A DNA stretch of 64,000 nucleotides, from the NCBI RefSeq assembly GCF_000175935.2, contig NC_014837.1, forward strand, positions 1,488,001-1,552,000, given 5' to 3'. Under the pieces are notes generated by a model that worked only from the letters and a program-made list of their open reading frames with translations, ran no database searches and was not told where the DNA came from. The stretch comes from Pantoea sp. At-9b. GTDB lineage: Bacteria > Pseudomonadota > Gammaproteobacteria > Enterobacterales > Enterobacteriaceae. This document shows positions 31,293 to 40,039 of the stretch, piece after piece; positions within the stretch are counted from its first letter, which is position 1; each line of letters starts with the position of its first letter. Position numbers and translations under genes: made by a program.

Positions 31293-33908
31293 ATGACGCA
31301 ACAGCCGCAAATAAAATATCGTCACGACTACCGTGCACCTGATTTTACCATCACTGATATCGATTTGACGTTTGACCTCAATGAGGTCACGACCCGCGTC
31401 ACGGCGGTCAGCCAGGTGAAGCGTTTAGGTAACAGCCAGGCTGAGCTGCGTCTGGATGGCGAAGACCTGACGCTGGTCTCGCTGGCGGTGGATGGACATC
31501 CCTGGTCGCATTATCGCGAAGAAGAGGGCGCGCTGGTGTTGAGCCAGTTACCGGATGCCTTCACCCTGACCATCATCAATGATATTCACCCGGATCAAAA
31601 CACCGCGCTGGAAGGCTTATATAAGTCGGGTGAGGCGCTGTGTACGCAATGCGAGGCCGAAGGTTTCCGCCACATCACCTGGTATCTGGACCGCCCGGAT
31701 GTGCTGGCCCGTTTTACCACCACCATTATTGCGGATGCGGCACGCTATCCGTTCCTGCTCTCCAACGGCAACAAGCTGGAAAGTGGCCGTCATGAAGATG
31801 GCCGCCACTGGGTGAAATGGCAGGACCCGTTCCCGAAACCCTGTTATCTGTTTGCGCTGGTCGCCGGTGATTTTGATGTGCTGCGCGACAGCTTTACCAC
31901 CCGTTCAGGGCGCGATGTGGCGCTGGAGATCTTCGTCGATCGCGGCAATCTTGACCGCGCCGACTGGGCAATGACCTCGCTGAAAAACAGCATGAAGTGG
32001 GATGAGGAGCGTTTTGGCCTCGAATATGACCTCGATATCTTTATGATCGTCGCGGTGGATTTCTTCAATATGGGTGCCATGGAGAATAAAGGTCTTAACG
32101 TCTTTAACTCCAAATACGTGCTGGCAAAAGCGGAAACCGCCACCGACAAAGATTACCTCGGCATTGAGGCGGTGATTGGTCATGAATATTTCCACAACTG
32201 GACCGGCAACCGTGTTACCTGCCGTGACTGGTTCCAGCTGAGCCTGAAAGAAGGGCTGACCGTGTTCCGCGATCAGGAATTCAGCTCGGATCTCGGTTCT
32301 CGTGCCGTCAACCGTATCGATAACGTGCGTGTGATGCGTGGTGCGCAATTCGCCGAAGATGCCAGCCCGATGGCCCATCCTATCCGCCCGGATCAGGTCA
32401 TTGAGATGAACAACTTCTACACTCTGACGGTGTATGAAAAGGGTTCAGAAGTGATTCGCATGATGCACACCCTGCTGGGCGAAGAGAATTTCCAGAAAGG
32501 GATGCAGCTCTATTTTGAACGTCACGATGGCAGCGCGGCGACCTGTGATGATTTCGTGCAGGCGATGGAAGATGCGTCTAATGTCGATCTGTCGCAGTTC
32601 CGTCGCTGGTACAGCCAGTCTGGTACGCCGGTGTTAACGGTGCGCGATGATTACAACCCGGAGCTGGAGCAGTATACGTTGCATGTCACCCAGCACACGC
32701 CCGCGACCGCCGAGCAGAAAGAGAAGCTGCCGTTGCATATCCCGCTGGATATCGAGCTGTACGACGGTGAAGGCAAGGTGATCCCGCTGCAACACAACGG
32801 TCACCCGGTGCATCATGTGCTGAACGTTACGGAAGAGTTCCAGAGCTTTGTGTTCGATAAGGTCTATTTCCAGCCGGTGCCGTCACTGCTGCGCGAATTC
32901 TCTGCGCCGGTGAAGCTTGACTATAAATGGAGTGATGCGCAACTGACGTTCCTGATGCGCCACGCGCGCAACGACTTTTCACGCTGGGATGCGGCGCAGA
33001 GCCTGCTGGCGACCTACATTCGTCTGAATGTGGCGCGTCATCAACAGGGACAACCGTTGTCGCTGCCGCTGCATGTGGCCGATGCTTTCCGCGCGGTGTT
33101 GCTGGATGAGCAGGGCGATCCGGCGCTGATGGCGTTGATCCTGTCGCTGCCTTCCGAGAATGAAATCGCTGAGCTGTTTGAAGTGATTGATCCGCAGGCG
33201 ATTGCCGACGTGCGTGAAGCGCTGGTGCGTACCCTGGCGAAGGAACTGAGTGATGAGTTCCTCGCCGTGTATCGTGCCAATCAGAGCCATGAATACCGGG
33301 TTGAGCATGCGGAAATTGGCAAACGCGCGCTGAAGAATGTGTGTCTGAGTTATCTGGCATTTGGCGATGCGGAACAGGCCGATAAACTGGTACAGGCGCA
33401 ATATCAGCACGCCACCAACATGACCGATGCGTTGGCGGCGTTGGCGGCGGCAGTGGCTGCCCAGTTGCCGTGTCGTGATGCCTTACTGGCGGCGTATGAC
33501 GAGCGTTGGCATCAGGATGGCCTGGTGATGGACAAATGGTTCGTATTGCAAGCGACCAGCCCGGCGAGCAATGTGCTGAGCAAGGTGCGCGAACTGTTGC
33601 ATCATCGCTCTTTCACCATGGGCAACCCGAACCGCATTCGCTCGCTGATTGGGGCCTTTGCCTCGGCGAATCCGTCGGCCTTCCATGCCAAAGATGGCAG
33701 CGGCTATCAATTCCTGGTGGAGATGCTGACCGATCTCAACACGCGTAACCCGCAGGTTGCTGCGCGCATGATTGAACCGCTGATTCGTCTGAAGCGTTAC
33801 GATGCCGGACGTCAGGCGTTGATGCGTCAGGCGCTGGAGACGTTGAAAGGATTGGATAAGTTGTCCGGCGATCTGTACGAGAAGATCACCAAAGCGTTAA
33901 ACGCATAA
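31293..33908 (+). CDS. pepN: Aminopeptidase N (alanyl aminopeptidase)
   Basis: Broad-specificity M1 zinc aminopeptidase of the cytosol. The start at 31293 (MTQQPQIKYRHDYRAPDF, with GAGAAGGA upstream) gives 871 residues against 870 in E. coli; a Met at 31278 is an alternative without an SD. The exopeptidase motif GAMEN is at about 260-264 and the zinc motif HEYFHNW at about 297, with the downstream Glu in LKEGLTVFRDQEFSSD. A long helical C-terminal domain ends with GDLYEKITKALNA. Confidence 0.98.
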   Translation: MTQQPQIKYRHDYRAPDFTITDIDLTFDLNEVTTRVTAVSQVKRLGNSQAELRLDGEDLTLVSLAVDGHPWSHYREEEGALVLSQLPDAFTLTIINDIHPDQNTALEGLYKSGEALCTQCEAEGFRHITWYLDRPDVLARFTTTIIADAARYPFLLSNGNKLESGRHEDGRHWVKWQDPFPKPCYLFALVAGDFDVLRDSFTTRSGRDVALEIFVDRGNLDRADWAMTSLKNSMKWDEERFGLEYDLDIFMIVAVDFFNMGAMENKGLNVFNSKYVLAKAETATDKDYLGIEAVIGHEYFHNWTGNRVTCRDWFQLSLKEGLTVFRDQEFSSDLGSRAVNRIDNVRVMRGAQFAEDASPMAHPIRPDQVIEMNNFYTLTVYEKGSEVIRMMHTLLGEENFQKGMQLYFERHDGSAATCDDFVQAMEDASNVDLSQFRRWYSQSGTPVLTVRDDYNPELEQYTLHVTQHTPATAEQKEKLPLHIPLDIELYDGEGKVIPLQHNGHPVHHVLNVTEEFQSFVFDKVYFQPVPSLLREFSAPVKLDYKWSDAQLTFLMRHARNDFSRWDAAQSLLATYIRLNVARHQQGQPLSLPLHVADAFRAVLLDEQGDPALMALILSLPSENEIAELFEVIDPQAIADVREALVRTLAKELSDEFLAVYRANQSHEYRVEHAEIGKRALKNVCLSYLAFGDAEQADKLVQAQYQHATNMTDALAALAAAVAAQLPCRDALLAAYDERWHQDGLVMDKWFVLQATSPASNVLSKVRELLHHRSFTMGNPNRIRSLIGAFASANPSAFHAKDGSGYQFLVEMLTDLNTRNPQVAARMIEPLIRLKRYDAGRQALMRQALETLKGLDKLSGDLYEKITKALNA

Positions 33909-33929
33909 TAAGTTGCATAGGGCACTCTT

Positions 33930-33966
33930 CCCTCTCCCGCTTGCGGGAGAGGGGTGGGGTGAGGGC
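33930..33966. repeat. Palindromic element between pepN and ssuB
   Basis: CCCTCTCCCGC (33930-33940) and GCGGGAGAGGG (33943-33953) form a perfect 11-bp inverted repeat with a TT turn, followed by GTGGGGTGAGGGC. It lies between the convergent ends of pepN (33908) and ssuB (33971). This sequence type is a common intergenic hairpin in proteobacterial genomes and probably stops transcription from both sides. No T tract is present. Confidence 0.7.
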
Positions 33967-33970
33967 TTGG

Positions 33971-34762
33971 TTATCGCTGCTGCGCCAAGCGCAGCGGCTG
34001 CTCGCTGGAACTGCGTTTCATCACGCGGTCCAGCACTTCAGCTTCCAGTTCCGCCAGACGGGCAGAGCCACGGCGACGGGGCCGCGGGAGATCAACCGTC
34101 AGATCCAACCCGATTTGGCCTTCTTCAATCAGTAACACCCGATCCGCCATCGCCACCGCTTCGCTGACATCGTGCGTCACTAACAACACGGTGAAGTTAT
34201 GCTGTTGCCACAGTGATTCAATTAATCCCTGCATCTCAATACGCGTCAACGCATCCAGCGCACCCAGCGGTTCGTCCAGCAGCAACAAGCCCGGTCGATG
34301 AATCAAGGCTCGTGCCAATGCCACGCGCTGTTTCTGCCCACCGGACAGGGCGGCTGGCCATTCGTTAGCGCGTTCTGCCAGCCCAACTGCCGCCAGCGCT
34401 TCCCGCGCGTTTTCCCGCCAGGCACGGCCTTTCAAGCCGAGCCCAACGTTATCGATGACCTTTTTCCACGGCAGCAGACGGGCATCCTGAAACATCAGAC
34501 GGGTATCGTCGCGCGCGGATGCCAGCGGCGCATTGCCCGCCAGCAACTCGCCGTGCGTCGTGGATTCCAGTCCGGCCAGCAGACGCAGCAGGGTGCTTTT
34601 GCCGCAGCCACTGCGGCCCACCACGGCGACAAATTGCCCTGCCGGAATATGCAGGTCGATGTTATTCAGGATGGTACGGTCGCCATAGCGTTTGACGACG
34701 CCGTTAACGCCCACCGGTGTGCCACTGTTGAGACGCGCCGGGGTGAGGGTTGCAGTGCTCAT
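33971..34762 (-). CDS. ssuB: Aliphatic sulfonate ABC transporter ATP-binding protein SsuB
   Basis: ATPase of the SsuABC importer that brings alkanesulfonates into the cell as a sulfur source. The protein is 263 residues (E. coli 255). Walker A is GRSGCGKST, followed by the Q-loop region [12 protein letters not shown], the signature [16 protein letters not shown], Walker [13 protein letters not shown] and the H-loop VTHDVSEA. The C terminus keeps the Ssu-specific [17 protein letters not shown]. It overlaps ssuC by 4 bases and is last in the ssuEADCB operon. Confidence 0.97.
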   Translation of the reverse strand: MSTATLTPARLNSGTPVGVNGVVKRYGDRTILNNIDLHIPAGQFVAVVGRSGCGKSTLLRLLAGLESTTHGELLAGNAPLASARDDTRLMFQDARLLPWKKVIDNVGLGLKGRAWRENAREALAAVGLAERANEWPAALSGGQKQRVALARALIHRPGLLLLDEPLGALDALTRIEMQGLIESLWQQHNFTVLLVTHDVSEAVAMADRVLLIEEGQIGLDLTVDLPRPRRRGSARLAELEAEVLDRVMKRSSSEQPLRLAQQR

Positions 34763-35544
34763 GCGTTAGCCTCCTTCAATTGATAGGCCGGGTGCCAGCG
34801 CAGCCAGACGCGCTCCAGCAGCTGTGCCGCAACATCGGCCAGTTTGCCGAGCAGGGCATACAGAATGATGGCGACCACCACCACGTCGGTTTGCAGAAAT
34901 TCACGCGCGTTCATCGCCAGATAGCCAATGCCCGAGTTGGCAGAGATGGTCTCGGCGACGATCAGTGTCAGCCACATCAGACCCAGCGCAAAGCGCACTC
35001 CAACCATGATTGACGGCAGCGCGCCGGGCAGAATCACCTGAATAAACAGACTCCAGCCGGAGAGGCCATAGCTGCGCGCCATCTCCACCAGCCCGCGATC
35101 AATATTGCGGATACCGTGGTAGGTATTGAGATAAATCGGGAACAGCGTACCGAGTGCCACGAGGAAAATCTTCGCCGCCTCATCGATGCCGAACCACAGG
35201 ATCACCAGCGGGATCAGCGCCAGATGTGGCACGTTACGCAGCATTTGCACCGAGGTATCGAGCAGACGCTCACCCAAGCGCGAGGTGCCGGTAATCAGGC
35301 CCAGTAACAGGCCGATGGAGCCGCCAATACTGAAACCGATGGCCGCGCGCCAGCCACTGATGGCGAGATGCTGCCACAATTCGCCGCTGGCTGAGAGCTT
35401 CCAGAAGGTGATCAGGATATTTTCCGGCGAGGGCAAAATACGTGTCGACAGTAGCCCGATTTGTGAGGCCAATTGCCATACCACCACCAGCAGCACCGGC
35501 AGCGCCCACGGCAGCAGAGCATTGGTCAGTTGTTTCTTTGCCAT
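34759..35544 (-). CDS. ssuC: Aliphatic sulfonate ABC transporter permease SsuC
   Basis: Membrane subunit of the SsuABC sulfonate importer. The start at 35544 ([19 protein letters not shown]) follows GAGGAGCCGATC and gives 261 residues (E. coli 263); a longer in-frame start at 35784 lies deep in ssuD and is rejected. There are about six membrane helices. The EAA-type loop that contacts the ATPase is visible around [20 protein letters not shown]. The C-terminal region [20 protein letters not shown] is near-identical to E. coli. It overlaps ssuB by 4 bases and follows ssuD by 10. Confidence 0.97.
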   Translation of the reverse strand: MAKKQLTNALLPWALPVLLVVVWQLASQIGLLSTRILPSPENILITFWKLSASGELWQHLAISGWRAAIGFSIGGSIGLLLGLITGTSRLGERLLDTSVQMLRNVPHLALIPLVILWFGIDEAAKIFLVALGTLFPIYLNTYHGIRNIDRGLVEMARSYGLSGWSLFIQVILPGALPSIMVGVRFALGLMWLTLIVAETISANSGIGYLAMNAREFLQTDVVVVAIILYALLGKLADVAAQLLERVWLRWHPAYQLKEANA

Positions 35545-35554
35545 GATCGGCTCC

Positions 35555-36700
35555 TCAGCTCTGCGACACTTTTTGGGGCGCGAAGTCATGGGCGACCGCT
35601 TCACCGCGCGCTTTAATCGTCGACGGCTGTGGAATCTGCGGCACCGCCAGGTCGAGATGCGGGAACAGCAACTCGCCAACGCGATACGCCTCTTCCAGAT
35701 GCGGATAGCCGGAAAGAATAAAGGTCTCGATTCCGAGGTCAGTATATTCCTGCATGCGTGCGGCAATCGTCGGACCATCCCCAACTAATGCCGTACCGGC
35801 ACCGCCACGTACCAGGCCGACACCGGCCCACAAGTTCGGGCTGATCTCCAGCTTGTCACGGCGGCCACCATGCAACGCCGCCATACGTTGCTGCCCGACA
35901 GAGTCGGTGCGGGCCAGTGCGGCCTGCGCTTTGGCGATGGTGGCATCATCCAGATGGGCAATCAGCCGATCGGCCGCGCGCCATGCTTCTTCATTCGTCT
36001 CACGGACAATGACATGCAAGCGAATACCGAAACGTACTTTGCGCCCCTGAGCTTCCGCTTTCGCACGCACTTGGGCGATTTTCTCTTTGACCTGGGCTGG
36101 TGGTTCACCCCAGGTGAGATAGACATCGACCTGCTCAGCCGCCAGATCCTGCGCCGCGTCAGAGGAACCACCGAACCACAGCGGGGGGCGGGGTTGCTGC
36201 ACCGGCTTAAACAGCAGACGGGCACCGCGTACCTTGACGTGCTTGCCTTCATAATCGACGGTTTCGCCTTCCAGCACACGCCGCCAGATACGGGTAAATT
36301 CGGCGGATTCGGCATAGCGCTCACGGTGATCGAGGAACACACCGTCGCCAGCCAGTTCCTCTGGGTCTCCGCCGGTGACCAGGTTAAATAATGCGCGGCC
36401 ATTCGACAGACGATCGAGGGTGGCGGCCTGACGGGCGGCCTGGGTCGGTGAAATCACCCCGGGGCGCAGCGCGACCAGAAAACGCAGACGCTGCGTCACC
36501 GGAATCAGTGAGGCCGCCACCAGCCAGGCATCTTCACAGGAACGACCGGTTGGGATCAGCACGCCACCAAAGCCGAGACGATCGGCGGCTTGCGCAACTT
36601 GTTGCAGGTAGGCGTGATCCACCGGGCGCGCACCCTGATCGGTGCCGAGATAGTGACCATCGCCGTGGGTCGGGAGAAACCAGAATACGGATACGCTCAT
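35555..36700 (-). CDS. ssuD: FMNH2-dependent alkanesulfonate monooxygenase SsuD
   Basis: Flavin-dependent monooxygenase that releases sulfite from alkanesulfonates using FMNH2 supplied by SsuE. At 381 residues it equals E. coli SsuD. It begins [20 protein letters not shown] and has [11 protein letters not shown], including the conserved active-site Cys, and [17 protein letters not shown]. The fold is the bacterial luciferase TIM barrel. It lies between ssuA and ssuC, spaced 10 bases from each. Confidence 0.97.
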   Translation of the reverse strand: MSVSVFWFLPTHGDGHYLGTDQGARPVDHAYLQQVAQAADRLGFGGVLIPTGRSCEDAWLVAASLIPVTQRLRFLVALRPGVISPTQAARQAATLDRLSNGRALFNLVTGGDPEELAGDGVFLDHRERYAESAEFTRIWRRVLEGETVDYEGKHVKVRGARLLFKPVQQPRPPLWFGGSSDAAQDLAAEQVDVYLTWGEPPAQVKEKIAQVRAKAEAQGRKVRFGIRLHVIVRETNEEAWRAADRLIAHLDDATIAKAQAALARTDSVGQQRMAALHGGRRDKLEISPNLWAGVGLVRGGAGTALVGDGPTIAARMQEYTDLGIETFILSGYPHLEEAYRVGELLFPHLDLAVPQIPQPSTIKARGEAVAHDFAPQKVSQS

Positions 36701-36710
36701 TATTCACTCC

Positions 36711-37664
36711 TTAAGGCTGGGCGGACTGTGGCTGCCAGATGCGGTCGGCGATCGTCACCTTCACCGGCATCAAATGGTTGGCATAGAACAGATCGGCCGT
36801 TTGCTGTTGGGCCTGCGCGGTATGGGCGCTGACCGGCGTAATGGTGGTAGGGGGCCGATGGTCGAGATAGCTGGCAATCACCGGTTTGGGCAGACCCATG
36901 GCCTGCGCCAGCAGATCAATACTCTGGTCGCGCTGGCTACGGGTTAACGCATCGGCATCACTGAAGGTTTGCAGCACCTGCTGTACAAAGTTGCCATTGG
37001 CGGCGGTGAATGGGCGCGTGGCAAGATAGAACGAACCGGTTTGATTCAGTTTGCTGCCATCGGCCAGCACGCGGACATTGCCTTGTAATAACGCGGCAGA
37101 GTAGTAGGGGTCCCAAATCGCCCAGGCATCAACGTCGCCCTGCTGGAAGGCCGCACGGGCATCGGCAGGGGTCAGGTAGGTGGGCTGAATATCCTTAAAG
37201 CTGAGACCGGCCTGCGCCAGCGCACGTAATAACAGGTTGTGCGAACTGGAGCCTTTCTGAAATGCGACCTTATGGCCTTTTAAGTCGGCCACGCTGTGAA
37301 TCGGGCTATCCTTTGGCACCAGAATCACTTCGGCTTTGGGCTTGGGTGGCTCCGAGCCGACATACAGCAAATCCGCGCCTGCGGCTTGGGCAAAAATCGG
37401 TGGGATATCGCCGGTGCTGCCGAGGTCGATACTGCCGACATTCAACGCTTCCAGCATCTGCGGACCGGCGGGAAACTCAATCCACTGAATCTGCGTATGC
37501 GGGAAACGTTGCTCCAGCAGCTGATGGGACTTGGCCAGCACCATGCTGACCGAACCTTTCTGGTAACCAATACGAAACTGCGCCGGGGCTTCAGCGGCGT
37601 GTGTGCTCAGACTGAACAATGCGCTAAGGGTAAACAGCAGCAAGCCGGATAGCGTCCTTTTCAT
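36711..37664 (-). CDS. ssuA: Aliphatic sulfonate-binding periplasmic protein SsuA
   Basis: Periplasmic receptor of the SsuABC importer. The start at 37664 follows AAGGAAGACGT and gives 317 residues (E. coli 319). The signal peptide is MKRTLSGLLLFTLSALFSLS with cleavage near THA-AEA. The mature protein has the family blocks FRIGYQKGSVSMVLAKS, PAGPQMLEALNVGSIDLG, KGHKVAFQKGSSSHNLL and VDAWAIWDPYYSAAL. A much longer in-frame start upstream overlaps ssuE and is rejected. Confidence 0.97.
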   Translation of the reverse strand: MKRTLSGLLLFTLSALFSLSTHAAEAPAQFRIGYQKGSVSMVLAKSHQLLEQRFPHTQIQWIEFPAGPQMLEALNVGSIDLGSTGDIPPIFAQAAGADLLYVGSEPPKPKAEVILVPKDSPIHSVADLKGHKVAFQKGSSSHNLLLRALAQAGLSFKDIQPTYLTPADARAAFQQGDVDAWAIWDPYYSAALLQGNVRVLADGSKLNQTGSFYLATRPFTAANGNFVQQVLQTFSDADALTRSQRDQSIDLLAQAMGLPKPVIASYLDHRPPTTITPVSAHTAQAQQQTADLFYANHLMPVKVTIADRIWQPQSAQP

Positions 37665-37674
37665 ACGTCTTCCT

Positions 37675-38226
37675 TTATACGGCTTGCGCATAGGGCTGAT
37701 GGCGACGATGCAGCGCATGCCAGAAGGTATCCAGCGCTTCATCAATGCGTGCGGCCAGTAACTGATCCAGTTCCGGCTGGCGGTCATAGTGTTGAATCTG
37801 GCTGTCGTCAGCGAACACGCCATGCAGCACTTCCTGCGCTTTCAGTGCGTTGAGCACCGGTTTCAGGGCGTAATCCACCGCCAACATATGTGCCACGCTG
37901 CCGCCACTCGCCAGCGGCAGTACGACTTTATGTTCCAGCGCGCGTTCCGGTAACAGATCCAGCAGCGTTTTCAGTGCGCCCGAAAATGAGGCCTTATAAA
38001 TTGGCGTGGCAACGATTAAGCCATCCGCCAGCGCCAGATCCTCTTTGAGTGCCTGTAATGCCGGGGAATCGAAACGCGCATACAGTAAATCTTCCGGTTG
38101 AAAGTTGTGAATATTCCAGGGAATCACTTCGACACCGCGTGCTTCCAACGCCTGCTGGCACAGGCTCAGCAGCGCGGTAGAACGAGAAGGAAATCGTGGG
38201 CTGCCTGCCAGCGTAATAACCCGCAT
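37675..38226 (-). CDS. ssuE: NADPH-dependent FMN reductase SsuE
   Basis: Provides reduced FMN to SsuD. The start ATG at 38226 ([16 protein letters not shown]) is placed 5 bases after AAGGAG; a GTG two codons upstream overlaps that SD and is less likely. This gives 183 residues (E. coli 191, with a longer C-terminal tail). The flavodoxin-like FMN site is [10 protein letters not shown], and [20 protein letters not shown] is the isoalloxazine-side loop. It is the first gene of ssuEADCB. In E. coli this operon is turned on by Cbl during sulfate limitation; I could not identify a Cbl site here. Confidence 0.96.
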   Translation of the reverse strand: MRVITLAGSPRFPSRSTALLSLCQQALEARGVEVIPWNIHNFQPEDLLYARFDSPALQALKEDLALADGLIVATPIYKASFSGALKTLLDLLPERALEHKVVLPLASGGSVAHMLAVDYALKPVLNALKAQEVLHGVFADDSQIQHYDRQPELDQLLAARIDEALDTFWHALHRRHQPYAQAV

Positions 38227-38682
38227 AGTCACTCCTTATAACTGAAAGTTATTGATTATCTGATATTGAGAACTGATGTGGTAATCCTGACAGAGCAGGG
38301 GGCAGGGCTTAAATGATTTATCCGGCAATGGTAAGCCGGAATCTGCAAATAAACGCCGGGTACCAATAATGATCTGTGGAGGGATCGATACGACAATTCC
38401 GAAAACCAGTGAGTCACAAAATAGAAATGATTCACTCTCTTAAAGCAATGAAATGCAGCAGCACAGATTTATTAGTGTGCAGAAGGATAACAACTGTATC
38501 GTTTGGGTTCACAAGTCATGTCCGCACCATACCAGCGCACAACGCTATTATATTCATTGATTAACGATAATCTTCCGTAAAAACAATCATGAAGCTGTGA
38601 CTGACAGCAGGGTGATTATGTCTGGTTGTATCATCAGGTATCAATTTAATCGCTTTCGCTACTATCACTATCCATGACAAAT

Positions 38683-38708
38683 AAACCGTTTTTAAATGGT
38701 TTTTTGTC
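38683..38708 (+). terminator. AT-rich hairpin with T tract in the ssuE-glycosyltransferase gap
   Basis: AAACCGTTT (38683-38691) pairs with AAATGGTTT (38694-38702; one G-T pair) around TT, followed by TTTGTCTT. It resembles an intrinsic terminator, but no gene on the plus strand precedes it, so it could mark a lost gene or be chance in AT-rich DNA. Confidence 0.35.
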
Positions 38709-38796
38709 TTAAATTACAAATGGCAAGATTTCTTTCGGGCGTAAAGAGTAAACCACAAGTCAACAGGGTGAAAATAATAAACGGATACTTTATGGC

Positions 38797-38811
38797 TGAT
38801 AATCATTCTCT
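38797..38811. promoter_or_regulatory. Fur-box-like sequence upstream of the glycosyltransferase
   Basis: TGATAATCATTCTCT fits the 7-1-7 Fur pattern TGATAAT-N-ATTATCA at 12 of 14 scored positions. It lies about 163 bases before the glycosyltransferase ATG. No matching strong -35/-10 pair is visible around it, and AT-rich DNA gives chance matches, so this is tentative. Confidence 0.3.
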
Positions 38812-38903
38812 CTGGTTATCAGAGGCTCAGTTGAAAAACGGAACTGTCAAAACCTCCCGCCACTGATTAAGCTAGCGCTAAATGATTTTTTTGATAATGC
38901 ATT

Positions 38904-38923
38904 CTGTGCGTTCTGGCGCACAG
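38904..38923 (+). other. Leader hairpin before the glycosyltransferase gene
   Basis: CTGTGCG (38904-38910) and CGCACAG (38917-38923) form a perfect 7-bp stem with loop TTCTGG. It lies just downstream of a possible -10 (GATAAT, 38893-38898) and about 50 bases before the ATG. It could be a leader hairpin or attenuator; a T-rich run (TTTTTCTTTTT) begins about 14 bases after the stem. Confidence 0.4.
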
Positions 38924-38973
38924 TGGTGTGGTTGCTGTTTTTCTTTTTAAAAAGTTTAAAAAAGAGAGTGCTT

Positions 38974-39981
38974 ATGTCAGAGAAACTGCTGTCCGTTATC
39001 ATTCCTACTTACAACGTAGAGAAATATATTGTTGAATGTGTGGATTCTCTGTTAGCGCAAATATCTGCGCCCAATGAAATCATTATTGTTAATGACAGCT
39101 CAACCGATGGCACGCTGGCACTGCTCAGGCATCATTACGGCAGGATGCCACAGGTGCAGATTATCACTGTTCCTAACGGTGGGGCCGGGCTGGCGCGCGA
39201 CAAAGGGATTGAGCTGGCACAAGGGGATTTCCTGTTTTTCTGTGACCCGGATGACCGCGTCGCGCCGGGGCTGATACAGGAGTTGCAGCACGTGGTGCAG
39301 CAACACCCGCAGGTGGAGCTGTTCTGCTTCAACTCGATAGCCTTCGATCATGAAAAGCCACAGCTCAGCTCCTTCAAAGTGAAGCATGACCTTGCGGGTT
39401 TGCAACCGGCGCAACAGGTACTTTCCTCTTTATTACGCAACGGCACTTATACCTCTGCGGCGTGGAACTACATATTGAAACGCACAGTGGTGGATAATTA
39501 TCAGTTACGTTTTGAGCAACGGGTGCACGAAGATCATTGCTTCAGCCTTGGCGCTTTTCTGAAAAGTCATCAGGCGTGGGTGAGCGAGAACAGTTATTAT
39601 CAACAACGTGTACGTGCGGGTTCATTAACTAACGGAAGTAAAAATAGTGATTATTTTTTGCAGCGTTATCATGCTTTCATGCAGGCCTATCATGATTTAA
39701 TGACCACGTTGGAGAAAAATAATTGGCGCAATCAGTTGCAGAAAGAGTATTTGTTACATTCTTTTCGCTTGATGATTTATCTCTCGTTGTATAACCGCAC
39801 GCCGGTACCACATTACGTGATCAATGCCATTCGTTTTCTCGGTCGGGAAATCAAACCCACCGGTTTTAAAGAGTGGCTTTTATTGAATCAGCCGGAACTG
39901 TTTATTCGTCTCCAGAATTACAAAGTGAAGAAGGAGATGAAGAAAAACCGCCTTATTCCGAAAAGTGTTCAGGTGGTTTGA
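38974..39981 (+). CDS. Family 2 glycosyltransferase
   Basis: Cytosolic GT-A fold sugar transferase, probably adding one sugar to a lipid-linked glycan repeat unit. The start at 38974 (MSEKLLSVIIPTYNVEKYI) follows AGAGAG; an in-frame GTG at 38923 would add a hydrophobic stretch and sits in the hairpin, so it is less likely. The protein is 335 residues. Visible GT2 features are VIIPTYN at 9-15, IIIVNDSSTDGT, the metal-binding DPDD in LFFCDPDDR, and RVHEDHCFSLG, placed like the catalytic E/D-D region. GC content is lower than in neighbours by eye. The donor and acceptor cannot be told from sequence. It pairs with the flippase gene 58 bases downstream. Confidence 0.88.
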   Translation: MSEKLLSVIIPTYNVEKYIVECVDSLLAQISAPNEIIIVNDSSTDGTLALLRHHYGRMPQVQIITVPNGGAGLARDKGIELAQGDFLFFCDPDDRVAPGLIQELQHVVQQHPQVELFCFNSIAFDHEKPQLSSFKVKHDLAGLQPAQQVLSSLLRNGTYTSAAWNYILKRTVVDNYQLRFEQRVHEDHCFSLGAFLKSHQAWVSENSYYQQRVRAGSLTNGSKNSDYFLQRYHAFMQAYHDLMTTLEKNNWRNQLQKEYLLHSFRLMIYLSLYNRTPVPHYVINAIRFLGREIKPTGFKEWLLLNQPELFIRLQNYKVKKEMKKNRLIPKSVQVV

Positions 39982-40039
39982 TTGAACCAGGATTCAGTGC
40001 GAAAGTCATTGCTGGTATGAGCATTAAGGTTGTTGCGTC

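Larger units (their letters stand above)
38227..38973. other. AT-rich 747-base gap between ssuE and the glycosyltransferase gene
   Basis: This divergent intergenic stretch is clearly more AT-rich than its surroundings by eye. I see no convincing gene; a 62-codon frame at 38376-38564 has no good SD and an unremarkable product. It holds the ssuE promoter region on the left and several small inverted repeats: TCCGGC/GCCGGA at 38321-38340, AAACCGTTT/AAATGGTTT at 38683-38702, CTGATAA/TTATCAG at 38796-38822, and CTGTGCG/CGCACAG at 38904-38923. No JUMPstart/ops element and no clear RcsAB box was found. Confidence 0.7.

Noticed and set aside
38376..38564. 62-codon open frame in the AT-rich gap
   Set aside because: No good SD, no recognisable motif, and codon use unlike neighbours; chance open frame.
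38233..38973. JUMPstart/ops antitermination element for the glycan genes
   Set aside because: No GGCGGTAGCGT-like core is present in the gap.
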